Positions 46,615 to 58,900 of a stretch of 64,000 nt of DNA are shown piece after piece. Every line of letters starts with the position of its first letter. The stretch's first letter is position 1. The translations under genes and the position numbers were made by a program. The notes under the pieces are model-generated. The model saw only the letters and a list, made by a program, of their open reading frames with translations. It made no database searches and was not told the origin of the DNA. Location of the stretch: contig NC_026659.2 in the NCBI RefSeq assembly GCF_000004075.3, positions 23,082,272 to 23,146,271 of the forward strand, in the 5' to 3' direction. This DNA is from Cucumis sativus (taxonomy: Eukaryota > Streptophyta > Magnoliopsida > Cucurbitales > Cucurbitaceae).

Positions 46615-47412
46615 ATGGTAATGGAGACATCTGTTCGTTGTGGCTTAAGAATCTGTCTTCAACTTCCTGATTTAAACAATGTTTACGTACCTCGGAAAAG
46701 ACGTGGATCTTCCTCCGGCGTCGGCAAGAAAGAGCAATCCATGACTGAAACCGAACTCCCCTTGTCTATGGCGGAGGCTGCGTCTATTCTAATACAACTG
46801 GCAAACTCTGTTCCTGATGTTCCACCGCAAAAAATAAACAAAACCCGCAAGAGAAAAAACCCTCCGACGCAGACGGAGGCATCGACGAGTAGGACTAAGC
46901 AACAGAGGAAGAAGAATGTGGCATCGACGAGTAGGACTAAGAAACAGAGGAAGATGAATGTAGACCAGAGTGAGCGTCCTTCGATGCCGGTGGCGATGAG
47001 AGATCGGATTTTAGAGATGGGTGGGTATGAAATAAACCTAGTGATTCAAAAACAACTTACTGATACGGATTTAAACAAAAACCATGGTCGTTTGTCGATG
47101 AACACAAAACAACTGTCGTTCGACTTTGCAACGGAGGAAGAGAGTAAGTTACTGAGTGAACAAGAAAATAAGAACAAGATGGGGATAAATGTAATGTTAT
47201 TGGATGATGTTCTTGAAGAAAGAATGCTGTGTTTGAAGAAGTGGAAAATTGGGAGTGGATATGTTTACTGTTTGATGACAAAATGGAATTTGATGGTTGA
47301 AGAAAGGGGATTGAAGAGTGGAGAAGAGATTCAAGTTTGGAGCTTCAGAAAAGATGATGAAGATGAAGCTCATCGTCTTTGCTTGGCTTTGGTTAAATTA
47401 GCAACTTGCTAA
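46615..47412 (+). CDS. B3 domain-containing protein (DUF313 type)
   Basis: Single-exon gene, 265 residues. Plant B3 proteins are DNA-binding nuclear factors; this subgroup (DUF313-like, as in Arabidopsis At5g24050/At3g24850-type genes) has few known targets. Residues 1-70 are variable. Residues 74-114 are Lys/Arg-rich and likely hold nuclear localisation signals. The B3-like domain runs from about 119 to 262, with the subgroup marks RPSMPVAMRDRILEMGGYEI, a central FDFATEEE stretch, LKKWKIGSG, YCLMTKWN and the end EEIQVWSFR. A 14-residue unit (ASTSRTK-QRK-NV) is repeated twice in tandem within the basic region. The frame opens with two close ATGs (MVM); the first is taken. A broken paralogue and a tRNA-Ser gene lie just upstream on the other strand. 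Confidence 0.9.
   Translation: MVMETSVRCGLRICLQLPDLNNVYVPRKRRGSSSGVGKKEQSMTETELPLSMAEAASILIQLANSVPDVPPQKINKTRKRKNPPTQTEASTSRTKQQRKKNVASTSRTKKQRKMNVDQSERPSMPVAMRDRILEMGGYEINLVIQKQLTDTDLNKNHGRLSMNTKQLSFDFATEEESKLLSEQENKNKMGINVMLLDDVLEERMLCLKKWKIGSGYVYCLMTKWNLMVEERGLKSGEEIQVWSFRKDDEDEAHRLCLALVKLATC
46879..46962 (+). repeat. 42-bp in-frame tandem duplication in the B3 gene
   Basis: Two adjacent 42-bp units (46879-46920 and 46921-46962) differ at three positions and encode two copies of a 14-residue basic segment. The neighbouring pseudogene lacks the second unit. Confidence 0.92.
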
Positions 47413-47986
47413 TTGAACTGAGTACCTTTATGTAAGAATGACTAATTTTGGAATTGGGTGAAGAATTAGGGTTTGTGAGTTCAGGTGGGAAGCGAGAGAG
47501 GAAGAAGATGGAAAATTGTGTTTCTTTTATTTCTTTTCTGTTTATAAAAAAAATGCAAATGTACTAAAAATGACACGTGGGGTTTTAGATATTTTGGAGA
47601 ATGAAATGTAAATGCACATTGGGGGCTTTTAGTTTTGATGTAAAGAAAAGAAATTTAGATTTATATTAATGGATTTAGATTTCTCATTGGCAAATATGAA
47701 TTTTTTCCAAAATTGCACCAAAAACTGTCTCATTTGCACATGTGCTTCTACTTCTTTTTAAACATGTTATATTATATATATACATATTTAACTTTATATA
47801 ACAAAATATATATTATATATATTCATATTTAAGTTTACACAACATATGATAACTATTAGTCAAGAGTACTTTATCTAAAACATAATATATATTTATTGTA
47901 TTAGATATTAGGTTAAAATATTATTTTAATTCCTTTATATATGAACCAACACACTTAAATTAAATAAAAAATTGATTTGAAAAAGA

Positions 47987-48043
47987 AATTCAAACCCAAG
48001 CAAGCCCACACGATTTCCAGTCATTCCCAATAACCCACCACCA
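47987..48043 (-). pseudogene. Decayed tRNA-Ser fragment
   Basis: On the + strand AAATTCAAACCC, then AAGCCCACACGATTTCCAGT and CATTCCCAATAACCCACCAC follow the complement of the tRNA-Ser at 45904-45985 in order. The variable-arm part has shrunk and there are scattered changes. The B box is damaged (TTCAAA for TTCGAA) and the acceptor stem is gone. The anticodon would read GGA, so the parent may have been tRNA-Ser(GGA), not the nearby AGA gene. Confidence 0.7.
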
Positions 48044-51000
48044 CTGAATGAGACTAAAATTAGTTTTCAATTATTTTATACTTAATTTTTTTAAAAAGAT
48101 TACTTCTATAATTTCTTTTTCTATTTATATTTATAAGTAATGGGAATGAAATTTGAAGTTAGTATCTATTTCATTCTTAAAGTTTTATAAAAAGTATTTT
48201 AGTCCTTCAAGTTCGTAAAATGCTTTTAAATGTTTCCTCCATCTATTTTATCATCGGTTCATTAACGAAAAGTAAGATGACATAATGTGTGGATAAATTT
48301 TAATTCATATTATGATAATATGTTATTGATTTTATTAGGTGACATTTTATATTTATTTATTTTCCTTTTTTACGTTTTCTTTCATTCTCCCTTTTTCCTC
48401 CTTTCTCTTTTCTCCATCCCTTCACTCCTTCTCTTCGACCATTGGTATAACCCTCCAGGCGCCAACTATGTCTCCAACTCAAAAGTCCTAGTCTAAAGCT
48501 TTTCCTTTTCCTTTTTTTTATTGAAACTTTCAACAACCTTTACCCTTAGCTACAAATTTTAGTTAATTTACCCTTATAACAAAAAAATATTAAGTTTTAT
48601 GTGTGTATATATACATTTAAAGTAATAATTTAAGTGTACACACGATGAGATTATATAAATTTAAAATCATCTTATATTCTCATGCTATATAATCATAAAC
48701 TACCATTGCAATAACCAAATTAACGTTTGTTTAGAAGTATCTAGCATCATTTTGCCAATCATCCATTATAGTGACGGACGAGGAGAGGATCGTTTGATGA
48801 AATGAAGTTGAAGTAGAATAAATAAAATGGAGAAACTAAGAATTGAAGGATATGTATAATAAATCGATCTTTAAAGATGTTGAAATTAGAATGATAAATT
48901 TTAATTTCAATGTGAGTTGCAAGGAAGGAGAAAGAGAGTAAAAGGGAACTATCTAGTCAAGAAGAACTATTTAAAATTAATAATAATTATCATCTCAAAT
49001 AAAATTCGTCAGCTTTTCAGTTAGTGAAAAGACAATAAAATAGTTGAAAAGATCATCTCGAAGCATTTTATAAATTTTAGGGACTGATGTGTTTCTTTTT
49101 AAATTTCAAACACCAAATAGAACACTAATCCTAAACTTTAAGTCAAAATTATATTTTACTCTTACATTTATTAAGAAATTAATGACAAAACATACATAAT
49201 TATGTAAAAGACATTTGAGAACATTGATCAAATTAAAGGGTAGTTAGGACTTTGCAAACACTCGTTCGTCTCAAACCCCATTATTAAAAAAATATATCTC
49301 AAAATTCTTTTCCCACCCAAGTAAAATCGTATTTTTCCCAATTACCACCAAAAGAACTTCTGTAATGTAAAGTCCACAGAAGATCATTTTAAATAAGAAA
49401 TTTTGATATATTTATGGATTTTTAGTAAGAACCCCCCACCCCCACACTATTTTTATGCACTTTAAAGAAAGACTATCACGGGAAGAAAATAATTTTGAAT
49501 TGACCCTAAACAAGACGTGTCCTTTTTTGAATTATTTAAGTTATCTATTTTAATTTAGGACACATATCAACTTTTAATTAGTTTTAAATTTGATTATTTG
49601 TATTTTTGCAATTTATGATTGTTACAACCAAATTTTCAATAATCTTATTTTAAAAATCAAATTGGGGTCGAGATCTTTTTTCTCAACAAGTTTTGAGTAG
49701 ATAGAAGATTTTATCCTCCTCCCCAATAAAAAGAGAGATTTCCAATAGAGTAAACAAAATCTTCTGACCCCATTTTGTGTGAAATTAGGAGGGTTGTTAG
49801 GAATGAAGAGCTCTAATTCTTAAGTAAAATTAGAGAGAAAAGACACGACCCAGAAACTTTAATTTGATATAACAACCCTCTTTAATCTCTCTATCTCTTA
49901 ATTAATTTTTTTTTAAATTTCTTATTTAAGAAAATGGTTTTCTCAAATATTTTAAATTCAATTTCGATTTCAGTTTTAGTTTTCTTTTTATATTTCATTT
50001 TTTTGTTAAGGAAAATTTATGGCAAGACATCATGATAATAGGAGAATTGAGAATATACATTAAGAAATTAAAAATAAAACTAAACTAAAATAGGTGACAA
50101 ATTAACTAGTTTATACTTCAACTAAATAAAGGAGAATTTCTTACGGAAAAAAAATCAAAATTTATCTCTAAAAATCCACAATAAATTAAGAGGATTTTTT
50201 TTTTTATAAATAAACTTTTATCTTCGTATCTCTACTTTACGTTAAAGGAATTTAAACAAAGTGAAAAAAATAGCATTTTATCTCGAAAAGAATATCTTCT
50301 TTTCGTTGTATTTTATATTAAAAAAATCCCTACATCATGATCTATACTTCACCTTAAATGAAGGGGAAACTTTTTTTTTTTTTTTTTAAGAAATCACATC
50401 TCTACCCAATATAGACTTGTATATAAAAGAATCACATCTTTTTTATAAAATGTAATTTATAGGATAAAAAAGAGGGGTAAGGAAACACAAAAATTAAGTA
50501 AGTTACCTAATCACTAAGGATTGATTTCTTATAAAGAAGTTGGACTTGGAGGGAAGTGACACATACGAAAACACATCAAAGAAATTGATAATAGATATAT
50601 TTATTATAATATTTATCATAATTTTGAGATTTGATTGAAAATTAAAATGAACTAAAATTTGAATCTAAAATTTCTCAATAAATGGATTGCACCATACAAT
50701 GTACATACAATTTTCTTTGTTATTATTTCTTCTTTTTCTACACTTCACTGAAGTTAATTGTATCTCTTTCTTTTTTTATTAACAATTTTGCTTTTTTGTT
50801 TCTTCCTAATTTTTATAGATACACCTTTTTCTTCAAATTTCTTATATTTCAATGTATCTGGTATATTTATTTTCATATTTTTTTTTATTATAAATGGAAA
50901 GATTTAAACTAAAAAAATCAAAATTTTGGGAGAGATATCATGCCATAATTTTGTTCAAATTCTCTCCAATTAAGTACTCAATTTTACTTTAGTATGTTCT

Positions 51001-51861
51001 ATATCTATAAAACTTTTATTTCAACGTGGTAATTAATAATAATAAAAATTAAAAGTAACTTTACTTTTATAAAACATAAAAAATACAAAAGTTTCATTAG
51101 TAAAGTTTGTATTTTTGTCATCTGCACTTTAAAAATGTTTTAAGACTGGCCAAAGCTTAGAAGGTAAAACGTCATTTGCAAAGGGGCCCTTTATTACAAT
51201 AAATTTATTCTTTGGTATAGCTCATTAAATAATTTCCATTCCACTAAATATATAAAGTTGGAGACTTTTCTATCATTATGTTTCACGATAAACTTTTAAT
51301 TTTGATTTTCATTCCTCACTCTCCTAATTAACGTAAAAATTAGATTGGTTGTTACTTTTTCACGAATATTGATAGTTTAAAATTTTCATTTCAAGTTCAA
51401 TCATGTTAAAAAAAGTTAGGGTATAATGTAATGTTATTCATGTTCAGATTTAAAATTCGAATTTGACAAACAATTAATTACCTTAACATTCTAACACAAT
51501 TATTGTGTCTTAACAATATGCACCGTCAACGTAGGTTTTTTCAGCATGCCTCATCTTCACTTACGTGCATGCTAAATTTCTTTTCACAAGGTTACCTAAC
51601 AAAATTATTTCAAAGCCGTACACACTTAATTTTAGAAGATGCCAAATATATAAATCTAAGTCTTATTAGGTATACACAAAATCGAAATTAAAGCTCAAGA
51701 ACTTATTAGATGAGAAATAAAAATTAGTGTGGGGGATCTATTAGACAATTTTATAAAAGTTAAAGATATGGTTTTAGACAAAATATTGAATGTTAATAGA
51801 TCAATTAAAGTTTAAACATCTATTCAACAAAAACTTAAAAGTTCACAGACCAAAAAATGTC

Positions 51862-51918
51862 TAATTGTAGATAAGCCATTAATTTTTTTATAATTGTAGA
51901 TAAGCCATTAATTTTTTA
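51862..51918. repeat. 29-bp direct tandem duplication
   Basis: Two nearly identical adjacent units beginning TAATTGTAGATAAGCCATTA, at 51862 and 51891. Confidence 0.9.
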
Positions 51919-52312
51919 ATAAGATATGAGGCTAGAATAAAGTAAACTTTTGAAAATCCTAGGACCAAGATAACAAGAACTAATAATTTAGATATCAAGA
52001 TGCTCTTTGATTTCCGATGAGCAATAAATGGAGTGGAGAAATTTGGACATCTAATCTCTCTTACTTATATGCACATATAAACAAGTTGAGTTGTATTAAA
52101 GTTGACAGATAACGAGACCTTCAAATGAGCTTAGTTCGTTGATATATTCTCTAAAGAAAAGTAAACTTAGTTATCAACCTTTTGTGCCAAAGTAAAGTAA
52201 GGCCTAAAATATAATATTGTTTCCTATCCCACCATTATTGTTGTAATAAGAAAAGAAAAACTTACATTCTGTAACACATGCAACTACAACTCTCAAGTTT
52301 CTCATGATCATC

Positions 52313-52370
52313 AAATCATTTTTATAAGTCTAAGTCACTGAAAATCATTTTTATAAGTCTAAGTCACTGA
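52313..52370. repeat. 29-bp direct tandem duplication
   Basis: Two identical 29-bp units (52313-52341 and 52342-52370) beginning AAATCATTTTTATAAGTCTA. The perfect match implies a recent event. Confidence 0.95.
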
Positions 52371-52719
52371 AAGCTTAAGTTGCGTATAGGAGGGTAAACG
52401 AAGGTTTTCTTCTATCTTATGCAAACCATTATCTCTCTCTCTCTCTTACTCTATTATTTATTTAAGAAAACAATCAAGGGATGCTTCAATGGAAATAACG
52501 AAATTAGCAAAAGATCAGAAGAAGAAAGTAGTGTTTCTTTCCACTAGAGACGACTTTCATCCACACTTTGAAGGAGCTAAAGATTTGTTTTTAAGGTGCA
52601 TTTGGGTTCAATTTTTAAAGAAAAAAAATTAAATGTTTCATTTCAAAATTAAAAAAGTTTATTTTAAACAAATTTTATTGGGATAGCTCGAATGAAGGAT
52701 AATTGTTTTAAAGGTTAAA

Positions 52720-52860
52720 ACTGCTAACAATATTTATAAGTATAACAAAGTATTTATAATTTGTATACCAACCAAAAAATATTAATTTATTGTAATTTAT
52801 GGATAATATTTTTGTATATTTATAAATATTTTAATTCATTTTACTATAATTTTTATATTT
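52720..52860. repeat. Possible further copy of the ATAGCAAAAT foldback family
   Basis: The reverse complement of about 52815-52855 reads TTATAGTAAAATGAATTAAA then ATATTTATAAATAT, close to the left arm of the element at 36525. The opposite side (GCTAACAATATTTATAAGTA) is weaker. Confidence 0.4.
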
Positions 52861-54918
52861 AAAAATTATATTAAAATTTTGGTATATTTGATGTACCAAA
52901 ATTAAGGCAGTAATTAAAATTTTAATATACCTAATTGAAATTGAAGTAGTTAAAAGATTTAGAGTTGCCTCAGTCAAAAGATTGAGCACTTTATGTAGAG
53001 TCAAACAAAGTGAGTCTGCTTCTTCACTCTGTCCTCTAATTGAATTATTTTGCCATAGGTATTCTCAAATGTGAAAAGTAGTGTGAACTGTGAATATACT
53101 TTTTCTCTAGCAGACATTATTATTTTGTGTATTTCCCCTCCCATTCTCTATAGCTTTGTCCACACTCTTTCATTGATAGAAATATGTCATGATATGGTCA
53201 ACATTAAAGAGCTTGTCTTTGTCTCAGAATAATTGTACATTCTATCATTCTTTTCTAAAAACTTTGGAAGTAATTCTTTGGCATGAATATTACAATTTTT
53301 TTTTTTATTGATATGTCTATTATATTTAATTTTCATATTTTTAATTAACATTGATATTAAGAGATGGATTAAAATTTTATTAATAACAATTAGATCCTAG
53401 AATAATTGTAAAAAATGAACTCATATAAAAATATTCAATATAAATATAAACTCAAAGGTTCAATTTTAAAATTTGGATTAGAATATAAATATAAAACATA
53501 ACTAATTTAGATATTATATAAATTAAGAACATCTTAACTTGTTTTAAAAAATATAATGTATTTTTTTTAGTTTTTCATTTGTATATATGTGAACGTTCAC
53601 ATTTTATGGATATTTTTAAATATCAAGAGATTAGCCATATAAACATTGGTGGAAATCCTAAAAGGGAACTATGGAAGGGAAAAAAGAACACGATTACTTG
53701 AATTGGAAGAAGAAAAAGTGTTGTTTGCTGTATTATTTTTTAGTCACTTAAATTGGAATTTCTTAATGTTGAAGTCTACTATTTTTGGCCTTTAGTTTGG
53801 AACACTTGACTTGACTTCCCTTTTTCTAAGTTTATATTATAGCTTCTGTGTGTTTTCATATTGAGTACGAACTGTGTATTAACGTTTTTTGTCATTATTA
53901 TTTAATTTCATGTGTTCTAACTAATATTCAATCAGACAAAAGCATACGTATATAAGTATATAGTTATGAGACATAGAGCGATCACGACTCGATGGCATAT
54001 ACTTGGTATACATTACGTGGTCAAAAAGTCTACACAAATTTTGAATTCCCTTTCCCTTTTATTTCCACTTTTCTACCTTTATAAAGACGACGAACATACA
54101 TAGATTATGACTATCATAATAACTTTTTTTAAAAAAATTATATTTCTACTCTTAAATTATTTAAGGTTATATCAATCGAAATCTTAAGTTAATAGTTGTA
54201 ACAATTTATATTTATAGTCCGTTTGATTATGTTTTCGTTTTTTAATTTTAGTTTTTTTGTTTCTAATATCTTTTGTTTTTCGATTCTTAAATTCTAAAAA
54301 CTAGAAACATGAATTTGTTTGTAACTATTAAGTGTCTTGAAACAAAACTAAAACAAAACTAAAACTTGTTTGACAATTATTTTCTTTTGTTTGTTGTGTT
54401 GTTTTTTCTAACCTTTTTTAATTTTGTTAAATAAAAAATATATAGTATTTATCAAAATAATACATAAATTTAAATATGGAAAATCTAAAATTTAAAATTA
54501 AATTAAATATATACATTTGTTGGGGACGTCTTCAAAATTTGTTCTTAATAACGCCTCCATATTTGGAGTTAATATTTTATTAAAATATATTTTTTAAATA
54601 AAAGATATTTTTAAAATTAATTATCTTATCTCAAGGTAAAGATTTTGTGAATTCTAAGTAATTCTTTTATCTAAGGAATAAGTGAGGATGTTTGCTTGAT
54701 ATATATAAATCATATTTATTTGTCTTATCAGAGATTGCGAAAAAAAGAAAGTTTAGATGATGTTATGTGCAAAATTTGTGTAGCAAGAAAAAAAGAAACA
54801 TCAACTAGTCGATTCTTGTTGGGAATATATTCTTGATCTCAATATTAGCAAGAAGAGTAAACACTTATAGTTGTTCTTATTGTTGTGTAATTGATATCAC
54901 AGTTCATTTCAATTTACT

Positions 54919-55940
54919 CACTACAAGAAGTAAGATTTTTTCCGACGTAACAATACGTCGTTGAAAACCCTAACCAATATCGGAGAAAGTTACTGCAACA
55001 TCGCAAACGATGTCGGCAGGCACGTCGAGGATACTTTCCCCAACGTGGCTCACATCAACAACGAGAAATTCTTTCTTGACGCACGTTGCAGCTTCTGTGA
55101 CGTTTGCATCGTGGAAGGCTTTAAATATATATTTTTTGTTATTTTTTTTCATTCATTACAAAACAATGTATATGAAAAGAAACCCACTAAATTATTATAT
55201 TTATTTATGTCATTGTCAGATATGGTTGATGTTGCTGATAAATTAGTCTATTTTCAAACGATGATTAATCATTTTTGGAGAATGAAATTTGACAAAAGAA
55301 GGGACGAAGAGGAGCGATTTAGATAATGGAAAGAGAGAAAGTACAAGGAATGAGAAAAGGAGATGAGCACGTGATTCAGAGAAGGAAAACATGGAGAAAG
55401 TAGAGGGAATGAGAGAGGGAGAGTGAGGAATAGTAACAGAGGAGAAAGAGGAGGACAATGACACTTCTGGCGATGACAACGAGGACAACAAAGACAGACG
55501 AGCGACAACATGGATCTCCTCCTCTCCATTTCTCTTCACCGATTTTCTCTTCCTTTCGTTTTGCAATTGATTCTATGTTGAAGGGGAAAGAAATAGAGTG
55601 AACTTTTTCCGACGTTGGACAAACTAACATTTCGAAAAGATTAAATTATGAATTCATGATTTAAATATTTTCCGACATGCACCTGCCACACGTCACAGAA
55701 AGTGACCAATGTCATGTACACTTACAACTTCTGCTTTCCCTAATGTGTGGCAAATAGACGTCGGAGAAACTGAAGATATTAAATTTAATTTTAAACTTTT
55801 CGTAACGTCTTATTCTTGTATGTTGCGAAATGTCTTTTCACCGACGCAAGCAATGTTGTGTCGTCGAAGGATGGTCAACACCGACGCATCTTTCACCGAC
55901 GTTATTTCTAGCGTCAGAGTTATTTCAATTTCTTGTAGTG
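54919..55940. mobile_element. Non-autonomous CACTA (En/Spm-type) DNA transposon, complete
   Basis: The element is 1,022 bp. It begins CACTACAAGAA and ends TTCTTGTAGTG, an 11-bp perfect terminal inverted repeat with the superfamily's CACTA ends. The bases ACT at 54916-54918 and 55941-55943 form the expected 3-bp target duplication. Inside, the motif CCGACG or its complement recurs many times near both ends (for example about 54951, 55610, 55753, 55849, 55890, 55907), as expected for subterminal transposase-binding repeats. The longest internal frames are about 107-121 residues and do not resemble a transposase, so it would rely on an enzyme from elsewhere. Intact ends and target duplication suggest it is not very old. 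Confidence 0.93.
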
Positions 55941-55980
55941 ACTATTGTTGTAGAAACTATTGTTGTAGAAACTATTGTTG
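55941..55980. repeat. 15-bp tandem repeat at the right edge of the CACTA element
   Basis: Units ACTATTGTTGTAGAA at 55941-55955 and 55956-55970, plus a partial third to 55980. The first unit starts with the ACT target duplication. Confidence 0.9.
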
Positions 55981-55984
55981 ACAC

Positions 55985-58900
55985 TTTCCTTATTTTATCT
56001 ACGTAAATATGAAAAATAAATAAAACAAATTAAGGAATACTTTCAAGTTTTAATTAATCAAACAAAGCTGAAATGGGTAGATTTTACTATCTCAACAAAA
56101 AGAAGAAAGAAAGAAAGAAAGAAAGAGAAAGGTGTAGGATGAGATAATTATTTATTAAAAGATTGAATTATTGATTTGAGAAAAGATCAATTTGTTGAGA
56201 CAAAGACATACGTAAATGTATATAGAGAAACTCAAGAAGACAACTTAAGTTTGATTAATGGGACAATATGTGTTATTGCTATCTATCTCTCTTCTCATTA
56301 TTTATTTTTTATGTTTCCAATGTTTCACACAAGGCTATATAATTATACTGCCATTTTCTAACCCTTTGAATTTGACAAACCTACTCAAATATTCACATTT
56401 CCCCACCACCACTTTCACATTATAAGTTTAAGACTTCCTTTTTTGGATAATGTAATTAATTGTGAAGTTTGACAAATGGTTTTGAGTTTTATATATATAA
56501 CTTATGTGTTGGGATAAATCATAAATGCATTCAATGGCTTATTTTAAGGTAACATCATTGTTACGTTAATCTCATTGGTTCAAGCTTTCATCAAACTTAT
56601 ATTTATTAATTAAACTTGCTGTTTTAAGTTATAAGTTAAGTTTATTACACCTAAACAAACATATTATATTACAGTGTTAATTAATAGATGTTACCCTTCA
56701 AACATGTGATTATTGTTTAGTTTTAATTATGGGTACGTTTTTGCAAATGTTATTTTGTTTACTCTCGATTTTTATATTTTGTTTCAATAATATCCATATA
56801 AAAATTTAAATAAATAAAATTGTTTTAATAATTTAGGCTTAAAACTATTACAATTGTTAGTAAATGAAACGGAAATCATTTATCAACACACTCTACCGTC
56901 TCGTTACTTTCATTTACTTACTCTTCTGATCACCTTTAATCTACGTCTTCATATTTTCTTATTCTAGCCACACTTTTTCTTCTATTGTTCTTTTATTACT
57001 CTCGTAGTCCTACTCCCCCGTCTTTCATTTTTCTCAATCTCTAAAATGGCTGCTCTTCAATTAAGGTTTTTATATAGGCTATAGCAAAACAAAGAAGGAA
57101 TCATTTAAAGCCAAAAAACCTATATTAATTAAAACTTAGTACTATAATTTAGGTTTGACCTAAAATACACAAACATAGAAACATAATGAAGAAGTTAGTC
57201 ATAATTTTGAGGATCACAAATGGGTGGGAGGAAAGAAATCAAGAGAAAACATATAAATGATCAAATTTAGTTTATTTATTGAAAGATGATATTGATCACT
57301 TGTTGACTTTATTTGTATTTATTAATTTGATCATTTTACGCCTTTGTTTTGAGGGGTGAGTTTACAAATTAAATTAACATATGAAAATTTGAGATTGACT
57401 TTATTTGTAGTATGGGCTACTCTAAAATTTTCAATTTCAATATTTTATTATAAGAATGTGTAGTATCTTAAGAAGATATTACATTCATTCACCTGAACCC
57501 TAATCTAATGGTCAAGAACGACCTAGGCTAGTTTTAATATTTACCACCACATTTATAATGTTATATAAACTCTATTTCCTATGTATAAACATGATCTATT
57601 TCGTTAAAGTATTTTTCTAGGCCAAAGTTTGAGATATAATTTTTCATATAATATTCCTTATATTTTAAGGTGTGTTATACTTGAAGTTGAAGTTGGTTGA
57701 GTGAGTTTTGGATTCCAAATATTAAGTAATTTCAATTGATAGTAATAATTGCTTAACGATCATATATGACAACAATTTTTAATTTCTTTTAAAAAATAAC
57801 AAAATTTATGACGGATAGTCTTACTGTAATCTATAATTAAATAGATTTTTACCATATTCCTAAAGTTTTTGGATCTAAATTTTGTTTATTATTATTAATT
57901 TTTTCATCAATTATTTAGGGTTGATTTTTATGTTTGCCATTATCCAGCCTAATGTTAGAGTGGTTTTTACAACTATTTAAACCTACAACAATATTATTTA
58001 AAATCCTTTTATTTGTTGCAAAATTTGATATCTTTATTTGTTAGGTGTTTTTACTATTTCTTATCCATTCCTTCTCTCTCTACTTGTGTTATAAAGTTAA
58101 CTATTTTTTACTTATGTACAAACTATTTATATAATTTGTTGTTTATAATAATTAAAAAGTTAAATGGACTAAAAATTGATTTTTGGGACGTTGAGTAGTT
58201 ACTTTCTCTCAAACTATTGATAAAATTTTTGACTTAATTTTAAAAATATATATTTCCTCTCATATTATGTTTCAAAGTTTACAAAGATATTTCAATTACA
58301 TGGTATATCTTTGTAAACTTTGAAACTTGTTGCTATATTTGAAATATATAATAGGTAACTTATGCAAACCCGATCAATTCCTACAAGTTTTGTTTTCTTT
58401 AATTGGACTAACTTAAATGATAGTTACCATTTTTTCTTTTAAAATACAATTGATAAGCAACCTAAAACAACCTTATTTTAATTGTAATAAGAATGGTTCT
58501 TTGTAATATAAATGCTTTTAAAATTTTAAGTCATCTTTTATTTTATTTCAATGTAGTAAAGAAAAGTTAAAATATTAGTGTAGTGTATTGTGTTTTGTAG
58601 TTTTTTCCTTTCCATATTTTGAATGGTCTAATGTTTGTCTTTATACTTTCAAAAGATCTTAAATTTATTAAAAATATATATACTTTAAAAAATATCAATT
58701 ATCTTGAATACAGTGGACTAAGAGCTACACAAAGATGATGCTAGAGATCAACATCGACCAATTAAAGTCGGTTTTCCAATCAAACTAGCCGTATTGAATT
58801 CGATTATGGTTGGTTTAGTAAATGTTCAAACCTACCATCGAAGAGTATAAATAGATCATTGTACTGCCGATGAGTCGGTTTAAACATTTGACTTTTTTTA

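Larger units (their letters stand above)
47413..54918. other. Gene-poor AT-rich region of about 7.5 kb
   Basis: Nothing coding is supported between the B3 gene and the CACTA element. The stretch holds the tRNA fragment at 48.0 kb, possible inverted flanks of a 0.9 kb repeat (48150-49140), two short direct duplications (51862-51918 and 52313-52370) and a foldback-family segment (52720-52860). The rest is AT-rich with many homopolymer runs. Confidence 0.5.

Noticed and set aside
54780-54918. Possible LTR edge just before the CACTA element
   Set aside because: The TTGTTGTGTAATTGATATCACAG text recalls a retrotransposon end and primer site, but no partner LTR, inner region or target duplication was found.
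55243-55566. Minus-strand ORF of 107 residues inside the CACTA element
   Set aside because: Ser/Leu-rich low-complexity reading of a purine-rich tract, with no transposase features.
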